A DNA stretch of 64,000 bases, taken from positions 19,489,379 to 19,553,378 of the forward strand of contig CM067317.1 in NCBI GenBank assembly GCA_034231615.1, written 5' to 3'. The notes beneath the pieces are model-generated. The model saw only the letters and a list, made by a program, of their open reading frames with translations. It searched no databases and was not told the DNA's origin. Below, piece by piece: positions 45,701-60,700 of this stretch (positions are counted from its first letter, which is position 1; every line of letters begins with the position of its first letter). This stretch comes from Meghimatium bilineatum (Eukaryota > Mollusca > Gastropoda > Stylommatophora > Philomycidae). A program made the position numbers and the translations under genes.

Positions 45701-48700
45701 CTATTACAAGAGAACATTTCACCATCGGTATCAGAAGCAATGAAGATCTAAGAAAATTGTAATGAAATGAGAGACATGGAAATCTATGAAATCCGCCATA
45801 TCTATGACATCCGTCTTTGGCACAAGAGGAATAACTAACTAACTAACATGTCACTGGGGACATTTATATAAGTCCATCTCATCGAAACAGCAGGCCACCT
45901 GCCAATAGTACCACTCGAAAACGTAACTCTGTAGCTTCAAACCATAATTGCCATGGATCTTCGAAAAAAATTAACTTTACAAACAAAACGTCCTGTGTGG
46001 ATTCGAGCAGGGCATATTAGCTGTCTACGAACTCATAGTCAGGACATAACGGAATTGTAGGCATATAATGTGGATATAACAAATGATCATAATCGCTTGT
46101 GATGGACAAACAACAACATTCACTTTATGAAATTCACTTAGAGGGATTACATTGTCTATGAATTTGTGATAAGTCCAATTGTGGCCTCAAATGTACAGTT
46201 TAAGAATGGGATAATCAATTTCGACCGTGTCTGATCTGCCTTGAACTTTGGAACTAATCTATTTGGAAAATAATTCTGAAAATCAGTTCCTTTTATTTAG
46301 TCACATCTTCTAGACTTATCATATTTCTTTTATCATAATTTTTATAATATACTATAATAATAGTATCGACAATGTAGTAAATTATAAATTATTTATAAAT
46401 TCATAAATAAAGAAAATCGTAATGCGGACAGCAGGATTTGAACCAGGTCCGTCTAATGGCTCTCACTCGCCTTTCCAGCAAGGTGAGCGAACCACAATCG
46501 GGGCAGACAAGGTTATAATTCCGTTTTTGAATTTTGACATTTCTCAATTTTTTTAATACAGAATTGTTATATATTTTAACATCTATAAGCTATATAAATT
46601 TCTATTTTTCAGATCGGTGAATCTGTCAAAGAAACTCCTTGTCTAGAAGCGACGTGTGAAACTTTTGGAATAAATGAGCCATCGATTTCACATACGATTC
46701 AAGACTGTTTTTATATTGATTGTCCTCGTCCATTATACATGGTGGAGTGTTGTGGTACATGTCCACCAGGATATGTGAGTATATGCATATATACTTAATT
46801 CCTTATTACTTAATTTTAATCATCATGTTCCTATTGTCACAAGGGTACATGTTTATTAATTCACCGAAATGAATTGGAACTGAAAATGAAAGGGAGATAA
46901 TGGCATGCGTCTGGAGGACATATGCTTACTTGCTGGTTATAGTCCTTCTCCAGATTATCGGCACACATTATTCACAAATTGACCAATCAAATATATTTAT
47001 CGAGAGAAGATTAGTTCACGACCGGGGATCCAGTAAAGACCTGTGTGCGGAAAATAAACATGACATGAAACTCTGATTTTTTTCGTCGACCTTTTTTGTA
47101 GCATTCGATTACAATTATATAAATAGTGACTAATGAAAATCAAGAAGATAATCAAAAGCATCATCAACAAAGGCTTATTTACCTTCTGAACAGAGATCTT
47201 TAATGCCACAGGTCTCGATTAGGTACGATGTTGTTGGAGGACTTGAAGATGATACGCGATGAAAAGGTTACGTGGTACAGTATGGGCAATAGTGGCCACA
47301 TTTAAACGAAACAAACCATAACTGATCCTAACAAAACGAAATATCGATAAAGACTTATAAACTGTCATATTCATCGATCTTTCTACGCTACGAACTAAGA
47401 GTTTCGTGGGTGACATCTTTATCATCTTATTTTGGTGAATTACTTATCATCTAGGATCATGAAAAACGTTAGTTGTTAGCAATATGGTTTATGTTGTAAT
47501 TAGCACTCCACATTTCACATCACATTAATTACAAGTTACAAAGTAGTTACATATTACAAAGACAGAAATATCAGGAAGAATAGCTTCGAACGGTTCCAAC
47601 TGACTTTAACGCAAATCCATCACATAAACACGAACATGTATTAATGAATCGAGCATGTGCCGATAAGTTTCGTTTTGACGCTAGGTCTTCTTGTCCGTGA
47701 CCTATCGACAGTATATGCGATAACCACGTTCATTTCATCCTTGATAACCACGTTCATTTCATCCTTCTATGATCAGTTAAATATTGGCGCTTGTATTAGA
47801 GTCCATAAAGTTTAGCAATTATTCACAGTTTGTTGTCCAAATCCATGCTTGTAGTGTGGAAATGGCATATGCCATTGATCAGACATAATTGTCGTACATG
47901 GACGGATTGTTGCAGAAATAATTTGCTTGCTGCTGTTATGTTTTTATCTAAAAACATAAAGTACTTGTTTGTTTCACGACAAATTCCACCGACCATCTAT
48001 TGCTGTGGAAAACTCTACCTTCACAATCGTTCATCGTCTGAACATAACTTTAGTCAATTTCCACAGTAGTATTCGATTAGCCAATAACAGCAGGATTGTT
48101 TATGAAAGTGGGCATAAATCTCAGGAAGTTAAATTGTTGCAATCTATAAAATAACTTTTACCTATGTGAAATTTCGACGTGAACAGAAGGAAATGATTAA
48201 TAGATCATTTGCAAGTAACTTTGGTTGTACATTTCATAAGTGTCCTGTTAAAAGAGCTAATATTGAATTTACATGGTTCATTGTCTGATAACAAGTAACC
48301 ATTTATGATCGGGGAAGAATTGATATAAAGGAGGAACTTTCACATTGGTAGAAATGGTGAACGAACAAGCTAACCTTTCAGTAAAACTATAGCAAATAGA
48401 TTGTTGTAGAGCATGCCAATGTAATTGTTATAGAGCACAGATTTACAGATCATGGTACACATTATTTGAACTAACCTCTCCTTAATTAATGTGAGAACTG
48501 AGATGTGATATCAAAAGATATTATTTGTTTTGTGCAATAAATATTCATTCTTTTTTAGTGTTAGCGTAGCAAAATAAGTTTGCAAGAAACTTTTAAACAA
48601 GAGGATAAATTTAAAATTCCCGTTAGTCTCAAGAATTTTTAATTTATGCTCTTGCTTCCTACTTGAATTTTCTTGTATAAGCAATTATTTGCAGCAAAAA

Positions 48701-51700
48701 TTGTACTGTCTATATGTTATTTATATTTACAAGAAAACCTATATGCCCTTGTAGTACTAAAGCGTATGTTATATTTTTCTGTTACTCAGGATACTTCACT
48801 ACTTGTACTGGATGTTAGTTTTCGTTGTAATAGTCCATGTCTCGATTAATCCGTTCTCAGTGACTTGAGTATAGAGTTTGTATGTCTTGACAAAATCGCA
48901 TCTTTTATTGGAGATGGGGTTAGTAAAGTACGGAAAATCCCGTTTACTCAGTTTGCCAGACGATTTTGTGCCGTTAGAACGGACTGGTTCAATACCCGTT
49001 CGTCTCAAAAATTTTTAATTTATTCACTTGTCCTACTTAAGTTTAGTTGTGTTGAGAAAAACAAAACTTTAACATTTAGAAACAACCGGAATGATGACAG
49101 GAAGAAAAGAAAGAGGAAGGCAAAGAGATACATTTCTGGATGGGTTGTCACTGTGGCACAACAAGATGTCCAAACTAAATTTATTAACAACACAAGAGAC
49201 AGAGAGTTGTGAAGACACATGATCGCCTACGCCACTCGACATGCCATTTGATTGCATGATTGAAACTTTCGGTAGCGAAATAAGATAGAGATACACCACT
49301 CCTGCTTTTCAATTGACCACAGATTCAATCGAAACTCAGTAATTTTTTTTCTGAAGATAAAGAGCTTTTCCAGCTCTCACATCGATATGATAGCACCGGA
49401 ATAACGCAGGAATTAAATAAGCGCATTTTCGTGCGTGTGCTGATTGACTTTGACTTCGAGATATTAGACAGTCTGTTAAAGGCACTTGATGTTAGCGCAA
49501 AGCGAGTTCTAACTTCTGCCATGACATCACCATCGAGTGTTAATTTGTTTCCTAGATAGGAGAATGTGTGTACCTTTTCAAGTTGTTGTCCATTTAAAGT
49601 AATTACGTTAGGTGAATTGATGAAGTCCATGATTTTTGTTTTTGATGAGTTGATTTGGAGACCTGTTTGTCCTGCGATGAGTTTTAATTTGAATGAAAAA
49701 CAATTGGATCTAGGTTTTACTGTACAACAATCCCACGATAATAATGAAGAGAATCGCATATGCTTCTTAAGTATCCAATGATGTACTACACAGTGTCACA
49801 AAATAATTCGTTTGAATGAAAAAGAATTGTAACTAGATCAATGTACGACAATCCCGCAATGACGAAGATAAATCACATGTATAAAGAGAAATTTACATGA
49901 ATAAATCACATGTAAAAAGAGAAACCTTTTTAATACACCAATGAAATTGTTTTAATTCGAAACAATATTCTAAAGATGTAAAAAAAGAAAACATGTATTT
50001 TTAACGCTACATTAAGGGAAGGAAGGAGTAATATTTTGCATAATTAAGCGGGGAGGGGGCGGATCTGAATTCCTGACAGTTGTTGGCGGTGGGTTGGGCA
50101 AAATGGCAAATATAAATTGCAAAAGATGAAAACAAAATACAAATTGACAAAAAATGTTGACTTTTTTATGGACAACCTCATAGCATGGTATGCCCATTCT
50201 CACATTCTTTCAAATATATTAGGTTTTCCCACAAAGAGAACCAAAAGTAGTTTCATGTACTATTTTTCAGTCATCAGAAATTCTATTTCTTATTCATTGT
50301 GTTTCTCTATATTAAAAATGAAACTCTCTCAAGTGTAAACGCATTTTCATATACCTTTTATGATGTTAATTATAAATTTGTCTATTTAATCTTCAGCATG
50401 CATTTTGTCGTTACAAAGAACAAATTTACCAGGTAAATCACATATTTCTTTCAAATTCAAGCTCTTATTTAACGATTGCTCTCAATTGTTATTTGTTATG
50501 ATATAATAACTGCACTTTGGGAAGACCAATGAGTCAGCAATCCATTTAACTAGATGAGTGAGGATTTTTATATTAATAATTTTCACTGTTTGTTGCTTAA
50601 GCACACTCCTTGTTTTGCTCTACAGATTCACAGTCTTCTCCTGTCCAATTTAATGCCGAATTCTAATGGAAGATTAGTTTTATTTTAGATGATTTTTAGT
50701 GTGCACATCCAATATTAGACATTCTTGCGAAGTCATTATATCACAGTTTATTTAAGTGGCTGTTTAGTCTGTTGTGTCATGTCCTGATGCAGATAATGAT
50801 AACCTGCTCAGCTCTGTTAAGATAGTGAGTGATAGTTGCCTTTTGAGTGGTAGACGTTTCTAATAGCTTTGATGAGGGTCCTCTTTTCTTGGTAGGGGAT
50901 TTCTTGTTCATTTTGCACCTGTGTTGCTTAATCTGTTCATAGCATATCTTCCTCTTCATTTCTCGATAAGCAACAGTGGGATGGTATCCACTGTAATACT
51001 ACTCTTCTTTGTATGCTTACTTTTCATGACTCCTATGACAAGGGGTGTTGCTTGATTTTGTACTTGTCCATAGCTTGTAGAAGGGAATTCGCTGCTGAAG
51101 TCCATGCTGGTGATTCGTATTCTAGTAATGGTCTAATTGCACATGTATATACTTTCTTTATGATTGCATCATTGCCCCCCCCCCCAGCATCCACCATGTT
51201 TGTGCTATTTCCTCAGGACGACATGTTTATTTCTTGCCGTTGCCTATATTTTCTTAATGTGAGGCCTCCATGTCAGTGTCTTATCTAGTGTGGTGCCCAA
51301 GTACACCGACTCCTCTTACAATTTGATAGGTACATTTCCAAGTTGCATCTTTCTCATGATGAAAAAGGATTACAAATTTACCAATGAAATAGTAACCACA
51401 TCGAAAGTGACAAGTTAGCTAGTAGAAAGACACAGAAATTTGGAAACCTGCATTTCGTCATCTTGGATCCACAATTAACCACAGCTAACTATAAAGAAGG
51501 CGCTGCAACGACGTGTAAACATCCGCTATTTGAGGCCATTCTTGAATTATCGATAACAATATACATTAACAATAAACTATTGTTCGACACTACGAGAGGC
51601 TAATCACATGCCACCAATCAATAAAAGGAATGAAGTAGCTTCTCGTAGTGACGCGCAATGGTGGCTGATCCAGAGGTATATGGGATCCTGCCTTTTACCC

Positions 51701-54700
51701 CGATGCCATTGTGTGATATATGCATGTGTCTGTGAACTGTTGTTTTGTTTCATATGTGTTTCATTTTTTTGGCCTTGACTGGAGAAGCATTTTCCTGACG
51801 TCATCCAGAGCTGGACATTAAATACGGTGATGGAAGCTGCTGAACACCAAAAAAATCACTAGAGCCAAAACATTTTGGGTTGATGGCTACGTCCTGAATA
51901 GGATATGCTACCAAATTTTTAGTGTCGAACAATAGGGACGTGTTGGACGTTTTTCTGCTTATATGTCAAGATAATCGTCGGATGTGAGAGTGTTTACGTT
52001 TAGTTGTAATATCTTCTCTATAGTTCGCTGTGTCAAGTTGTAATATCTTCTCTATAGTTTGCTGTGTCAATTTGTAATATCTTCTCTATAGTTTGCTGTG
52101 TCAATTTGTAATGTCTTCTCTATAGTTTGCTGTGTCAATTTGTAATATTTTCTCTATAGTTCGCTGTGTCAATTTGTAATATCTTATCTATAGTTCGCTG
52201 TGTCAATTTGTAATATCTTATCTATAGTTCGCTGTGTCAATTTCTCACTATGTTGCTGTTTTATATCATTTATTTCCATATTCACCACCACCGATGTTGT
52301 ATTTATAATAGACAAACCCACTACCATGTTATTATCCCCATAAATGTGTTTTAATGCACAAATATGTAGTGTAAGAGTTTCATAAAATCGTCATTAGCTG
52401 TGCTTTATCAGAGAAATTATGAAAATGTGTAAAAAAAAGCACACAAAATGTAAGTAAACAAAGGCACATAACTAAACTCACAGAAGCTTATATAATGATT
52501 TGTAAAGAAAAAAAGGTAAATCTTTCTTTCTGGCGGTCACTGCGCGTTATTTAATTTATAACTGATCCTAACCCTTACCCCCGTCCCTAATGTAAATACT
52601 AATACATACAAAATGAATATGCCTGTTCAAGTAATATACCTTAATTATAAATACAAATTCTACTAATCACGCTGCAAAGGTCAGGAAATACCACGAAATT
52701 AGATAAAGCTTTTCACAGTGAACGCCAGTACGAAAGATTCGCCGAAAAAAAGACCCTGGCACACGTTATATAGTCACAATGGTATGTTGACTTTATAGCC
52801 TATATTTTCAGCTTGGCCAAACAATTGGTACCGGTTGTAATGCCCTAATTTGTGACGCGAAATCTGGCCAGATGATTCCCGTTATAGCTTTCTGTTCGAG
52901 TGGGGGAAAACTGTATGAGGTAGGCTTACTTATTAAACATATGTTGTTTTTTTTAAAAATTACTACGCTCCACTTCAGTGTTTCACACTTATATCTGTAG
53001 GTTAAACATCTGATATTATAGGTATATAACTAAATTAAATGTATATCATGTAAGGGAACTTTTACTGTATCAACACGAATCCCGTTGCGTAACTGCAATC
53101 TTTCTATCTAAAATATGCATCACTGTAAGCAGTTATCTACGTTATTTGAATAACACATAAAGTGCTGTAAATGAACGCGGTTAGTTAGTTTGTTTTGCGT
53201 TCGCTCCGCTGTAATCAGCACGGTTATTCGTGTGATCTCCGCCGGGAGCGTAGTTACGTTGTGCCACCGTTATGTGCCTTGTAGGTCAGCACATCCAATT
53301 TCGGCATGCCTTGACATTTCGGGTGGACTACCCTAGCATATGACAGCCTTCCTATCTGTCGCCAGACAGCGAATGTGTACTGACTCTACGCCGAGATGGT
53401 TTGTCTTTCACATCTATCTTGCACGTGGTGTCCCGCCGATAGTGAACTTGTCTCGTGTAATTAGACGTATTGTGCCTGTGCCCATCAGGTACTGAACCTT
53501 TTCTCATCCTCGACCCTGGTTCCGGTTCAGGAAGAACTCAAGGAAAGAGATGGGCTCGGACTCGTTCGTCCTCTTGGCCAAAGTGTCGTTCACCAACGTC
53601 GTGAACCACTCGTTTGAGTCTATACACATATTTAGGAGCGTCAGGGACTAACATTGTGTTCTAGAGCTGAACAGTGCTTGTCATCTTGGACTGCTATGCC
53701 TGTGCCCATCGGGTACTGAACATTTTCTCTCCGCGAGCATGATTCATGTATAGAAAAAACTCAACAGTAGAGTTGGGCCTGGGCTGGGATCGCCGGTAAC
53801 TAGAAGCTTGTCTCGAGCACACAACACTTTATTTCCGATTTCCTTGAAACGTTTTCCGTCCTCTTTGCACATTCCGCTGCCCTCTAGGCTAGAGAGACTC
53901 TAGCGCAGTGCTCCCTTTTCAGAGTACTCATTGTGCTATTTTTCTTATGTTGCTTAACACATCAATTCTTTATATTTATAATAGCATCTGCCCACTTCGT
54001 AACAACTGCATTGGCCGCCCCTCCAATGCTTCTGCCAAACTGTCCAGCTTCACTGTGTGTCGACAGTGCTTCTGCATGTGGTTGCGCAGAGGTATCAGAG
54101 ATATTGCCAGTCTATTTGCAGTCAAATCTCTTTCCATCTACATCATCCACATACACGGACACAAGCCTAAGAGTGTTAAACCAGGAATACAGCAATAGCC
54201 GCTGTATTTCTGTTACCAGGGTGAACCACAAGGAGGTACTCTTAGGATCTTGGTTATCTGCTAACCCTGGGTCTGCCGAGAGTAATGCGGTAACTTTTGC
54301 ACCTCACGCGGTTAGTAAATTAATTAAAGAAAAATCATAATATATTACGACTATTTGAACCCAAGACCAGAGTCTATGTTTATTTTATTGGGCCATGTTC
54401 TCTTTTACGTTTAGATGCATTTTCTGAAGTCAATACAAATATAAATATGGAACTGCTAGGTCGCGATACATGTTTGTAAAATCCGGTAAAGAAGAAAAGA
54501 AGAAGCTAATAAATCTTCAATGTCATAATAATCTTAGTAATAAATCTTCGATGTCATAATAATCTTAGTAATAAATCTTCGATGTCATAATAATCTTAGT
54601 AATAAATCTTCGATGTCATAATAATCTTAGTAATAAATCTTCGATGCCATAATAATCTTAGTAATAAATCTTCGATGTCATAATAATCTTAGTAATAAAT

Positions 54701-57700
54701 CTTCGCTGCTTCTATATTTTATTAATTTAAGAATGTTAGTAAAATGTAGGCCTCAGTGGTGGGAACAGGGACAAAACGCGAATCGACCGAAACAGCGTCA
54801 GCTATCATACTGTATATTATCATCATTAAATGCCTTCTCGGAAGCGAGGGAACATAGTTACAACAGGCAAGATAGAATTCAAGAGAGATCTAAAACGACA
54901 ACGTGAGAAAATGTTAGATAGTCTAGCATCTTGTTATTGCAAAGAGTTAGCAATGATTTTGATAAAATATACGGAAACAGAGATTTATTTGTGAGTTGGA
55001 GTCGGTGGCTATTTCGATAGCAATATCGACAGCTGATCAAATGTTGAGCACGTTTGGCTGTGGTAAGCTTCCAGGTTGGTGTCTAATGTACAATACGGGA
55101 GTCAGTACTCTCGTGCGGCTGACCTAATATCGATGTGGCTACAGACGTCCACAGTTCAGTGAAACTGATAAAACACTGAACGTATTAATTACAACGCAGA
55201 AGAAGAGTGTGCCAGCCGTTGGCACCAAGTAAACGGCGACACATTGCAATTTCGCTTCCCGGACTACATCGTTCTGGAAATGTAGTAGGACCATCGCTCT
55301 TATACAAACGAGATCCAGTTGGAATATGATGACAAGCATAAGTAACAGAGTCATGGAGATCCTAGATCGTGTTACAAACAGTGATTTACTAATATTTTAT
55401 ATATATATATATATATCATGAGAAACTATTTTCTCAACATATGTCTATGCAATGAACATTGATTGCCTGAAAATGTATTGAAAATTTTGTAGATTGAATT
55501 TGGCTAATTTCCTTTTTTATATATTCTTCTTCTTCTTCTACGTTCGTTCTCAAACTCCTGCAGATTAGCAGGATGTAGTCCGGAGAACAGAATGCGCTGT
55601 GTCATGGTTTACAGCATTGCTGCGATATCTTCACCTTTGGGTCTGACACATCCGACTTCAGCATGGCTTTGGACGACTTCAGCATGGCTTTGGGTTGCTG
55701 ACCCTATATGGGATGGGACAGCCAACTCCATCCATAATTAGTCGTCTATTACGACATGCGTGGAAGATAAACAGTGTTGCTATTCATTGTTCCGCTTTCA
55801 GGCCCCGTCAACACACGGGCGCTTTTTTTTATATATGATTATGATTTACATTGGGAGATGTTATTCTGTACTTTTCTATAACTTTATTAATGAAAATATT
55901 CGCCAATGTAAACAATGCCTTGGAAACAATATTTCCTTCGGCGCAACCCTCAGAGCAGACAGTACATTTCTCATCACTACAATATTCCTGTAACTTGCAT
56001 GAAACAATAGGCCCCCATAAATAAGCAACTGTTTGTGAAGTTTACAGGCTAGAAGCGTTGGTTTAAATTCTGCTAATATCAGCTTCTGCATAACTATATA
56101 TGTTAAAAATACCAGTTAAATGCCCATTTTCTCTAAGTTCAATATCCAAGGGAAATATAATTACAGTTATATAAACGGTGGTTTTTATCATTGAAGTGCA
56201 GATAGGAACAAAACACATCAGAGGTATATCTACTGCCTATCTCGTATAACATTTTCTGATATATATTATTATGATAATTAATAAGAAGTTAAAAATCATT
56301 TCTTAAATGTAAAATAACAAACTAAGCTTAATCTACTAACAATATAACACGACCGCATACATTGTTTACAAAATGACAGCCTACGTCCGATCATATGACA
56401 ATTTAACGAACAGTTCTTCTTTACTGCCGACGTTCTCGGTAAGAGTTCCATAACATCTACATTAGTACTTACATAGGAAACAGGTAATGAAGTCTTACTG
56501 ATCGACGTCTACCACACTATCACTGTCGAATGTACACCGTGAAATAATACACACAACAATACACTAGATATCATCATACAATTAACAATACACATGACAT
56601 AATCAAGTTATTTGTATGATTATATCTAGTGTATTTTTGTGTGTATTATTTCACGTGAGCATCGGACAGTGATAGTGTGTTAGTCGTCGTTCAGTAAAAC
56701 TTCATTACCTGTTTCCTACGTTTGTACTATTTTCACAGTTTTACAGTAGTATTACTTTCTATTGATTAACTTCTACAATAGAAATGTTGGACTAAATTTA
56801 AAACGCAACTAAACATAAAAAAGGCACAAAACTAAACTCCGTTGTGCAATTTGTTTTTAAAATGAAAACAAAACACGTTAGAATTATGTTTTCTTTTGCA
56901 CCTTTATTGTATATTCTGTCACTATTTTATATTGACTGCTCATTTTCAGCCTGGATCAATAATTCCTATCGATTCGTGTAGTACCTTAATTTGTGACAGT
57001 TTGTATGGGTTGATAGAGGGCACACTTTGCTGTCAGTATAATGGAACTTATTTTAAGGTATACTAATGTATTATTTTCTTCTTTAATTATTTAAGTTAAT
57101 TGTGGTTTTTTTTCTAAGTAAGTTTGGTTGTGGATTATATGTAAGCTTCGTTAGAGTAACATAATGTTCTATGTCACGCCAAATTGCTGATTTTTTCTGT
57201 GTCGTGTAGGTTACTGAGTTTTCACATTTTTGTTATTATCATCAAACAATCAAGTTTCATGCTGTGTGGCGTATGCGATCATGCTATTCAACAACTATCT
57301 GTATTTTGGTGTGCTAATAATTTCAGTTGGGGACTTCTTTTTGCACCACAGTTGTAAAATTGGTTATGGGTTTATATGCTTAACTGTCTTCGTGAGGGCA
57401 TTCAGTTTCTATCAATAATCTCACGAAAACTTCAAATTCTATTACTTTTCTAACTCAAGTAAATTACTTCTTTCTTTTCTTTTGTTTCTGACCAAACATC
57501 CTCTTTACTTTTTAACCTTATATCAATATATCAAAATCAATAATTTTGAATTCACAACATTTGTTTTTTTATTTAACTTAATTTTAACATACAAAAATCC
57601 AATCTTATATTTATTTGTTAAATCCATCTTATTTTTCCAAAGCCACATATACAGTCCAATCTCAGGACTTATATATCTTAATTATCCTGCACATTTAACA

Positions 57701-60700
57701 ACACATATTCATCAATACAAATATTTCGTCTAGATCCAACGCACATATTCTGACATAGGTATTTCAGGACTGATCTTTGTTCAGGTTTTGATTAATTGTA
57801 ATCTAATAATATCTGTTCATAGATCTATCACTTAAAATCAGCTGCTAAACTTCCTCAAAAAGTTCAAGTCCATGTTGAGGTACGGTGATGACTCCAGCAG
57901 AAGGGTCTATGTCCCGTACGGTCTAGTTCTGTGATAGTTCGTTTTTTTTTCTAGTGAAATATAGTCCAGTTAAACCAGTTAAAATCAATACTTTCTTTCC
58001 GACGAAATACACATGGTTTATAAATTCCACTCTTAGTATAGATTTCCTCCAGTTTGCCAAACAACTATGATTCATGATGATAAGTTCATATTCTCCTAAG
58101 TCCACATTTAATTCATATCATAAGAAAAGTTTTCTCAAAAACATGCCATCCTACAAGTAATAAGTATGTAAATTTTCAGCCACCACTGTGAGCTTCCATT
58201 GCGAAATGATGTTGATAAGACTGAAGTAAAATATATTTCATCTAATTATTTTTGTTTTTACCACTCTTTCAAAGCAACAGCGTTTTCAAATAGTAGGCCT
58301 ATAGATGACTCTCAGAAGGTAGTAAATTTAGAAATCAACTTTCCATAAACTTTATTTCAACATTTTCAATAATTGCAGAAATAAAACAGTTGCCAAAATC
58401 ATCCAATTATAATAGTAATATGTGCTCACTAAAATTATTCCAGTTTATCTGATCTACTGTAAATACTGGTGTCTTTGCCATAATTTTGAAGGTCAGAGCT
58501 ATGCGATGATCTCTGATATTATAACGGTTGAAATTTCTCATCTATTATATTGTTAAAAAAAATAAAGGTAGCTTCCATATTTCATGTAGTTCCATTTTAT
58601 TTTCGTAATTGATTAGTTTCGTAACTGAGTAGCACTACCAAAACAAGAGACAGGGGATGTTGGAGATCTGATGCAGCCAGCATTTGCACTTGATGATGAT
58701 GAATGGATCAGTTGAAAAATTTGTATACCTTCATTTCTCTCAAAATGGTGTTCCTAAAAATTCATATATCATTCGTTTGTTTGAACTCTAACCTGCCACC
58801 GAAGACGGATGTGTCGGGTCATTGGTGCAGATAAAACGTCAGATTTTACATTCGTCAAAAAATGAAAGGAACGGGAAAGGTTAACTTAGCAAAGATAACT
58901 AATGTTTTGAATCCGCACGAAAAATTATTCTGGAAAATGACTTCAATTAACGGCCACTCCGAAACTAGATGGTTTTATTTGAAATTGTGTGTAAATCACT
59001 TTATGGCCATGTCAGCATGAGATCGACATGCTTGATTTATGATGGTGGCACGGTTTTCCTGTGTTTCTCACCATGCACACTACACGACTTTTGGCTAAAT
59101 TGAGATTCATCCTTTTAAACGATGCATTTGACATTTATGGTGATTTTCTTTGGCTGACAACACACAGTGACCTATGAAAATCACAAGAAAAGTCAATTAA
59201 AACGTCACTTGAAGGATGAATCCCGACTAGTAGCATGACTATATAAATGGCGAAAGAAAAGTGAATTTGTTCAGTTTTGTCAAATATGAATTAGTTCTCA
59301 CACTCCGTCATATTAGCAGAATGCAGTCCAAATAAAAGAAAATGAAATGCGTTGTGGAATATTTTACTGCTTGAATATGACTTCTACGCCCTTCAGGTTG
59401 AAACACCCTATTTCATCATGTCTTCTGGATCACCTTGACCTTCTATAGGATGTGATAACTATTTTCCACCGAAACTCCTTAATGACCTCTTATGACATGC
59501 ATAGAAGATAGTAGTGTTGCTATTCTTTGCTCTTATGTCAGCCACTACGACGGACGGAAGAGAAGTGCATTTAACCGAGCTATATCAGAATTCTAGTAGG
59601 TTACATTAACATTTATGCACATTAACTTGACACTTTTCGGCTAACAAATATCACATTATATAAATTGTTCCAGAAATATTTTTTTCCTGAAATCTTGAGA
59701 ATTATGCACCCACTGAAAGAATTCCTTATATGATTCTTCTTCTTCTTCTTTCTTTCCTCTTTTAACCGTTACCGGTGTCGAGAGAGATACAATGTTCTTG
59801 TTCTCGCTTTTCTGGCAGCTTCAGATATGTTATTTGGTGCTCGTGTAATATCTCTTTGATGTTGTCGATCCACCGTGTTCTAGGTCCTTCTTTCTGCTTC
59901 TCCTCTCTTCATATATGCTTTATAAACTAATGAATCACACGGCATTCTTTCCAAATGACCAAACCATTGTATCTGTTGATTTTGTATGTATTGTAGAATT
60001 GATATGACACCCACACTTTCTCGCATGACATCGAGAAACCTTACATGATTTACATTCAAATTCAATTTGTTTGTGGTGGGGATGTATTTGTTGTGGATGT
60101 GATGTATTTCTTTGTGGATAGGATATATTTGTTTGTGGAGGGCATGTGTTTGTTTGTGCAAGGATGTATTTGCTCTGAACTGAATATTATTTATTTCATT
60201 GCGATATTATTTACCTTATTAAAATTCGAGTTTTATTTCATGTGTGCATTTTGTCATTAAATGTAATTATTTAAGTTTCAATTTAAATTTGAAACAGTGT
60301 TCTAAGAGTATGAATTAAATTATATAGTTACTTTTTACTTTTTATATTTTTTGGAGAGTAAGGGGGAAATTGTTGATGTTAGCAGGGCGCAACCTGAACT
60401 ATTGACAATTGTTGAGGTGAGGAGTCAAACCTGTGTATAAAATTGTTGACGCAATTTATGAACAGCACAAAAAACAAAAACATTCACCTTATATAATCCT
60501 TAATACACGCATATATCCGCATTGTGTTGTTACGTTTTCTACCATTTCAGCCTGGCGACATAATTCCTTTAGATTCCTGTAACACTGCTACTTGTCTCGA
60601 GAATGGTCAACCAATGTTTGACGTGTCTTGCTGTAGCTATGGCGACTTTCTTTTTAAAGTATGTATTGCCATCTTTTTACTTGTTTAAATTAAATATTCA

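Noticed and set aside
46425..46515. Possible tRNA gene
   Set aside because: It has a B box but the acceptor-stem ends do not pair and the cloverleaf does not close, so it is called SINE-derived. The same holds at 31028, 34230 and 48870.
52004..54705. Regular repeats as a CRISPR array
   Set aside because: The units are contiguous with no unique spacers, in an animal genome context. They are minisatellites.
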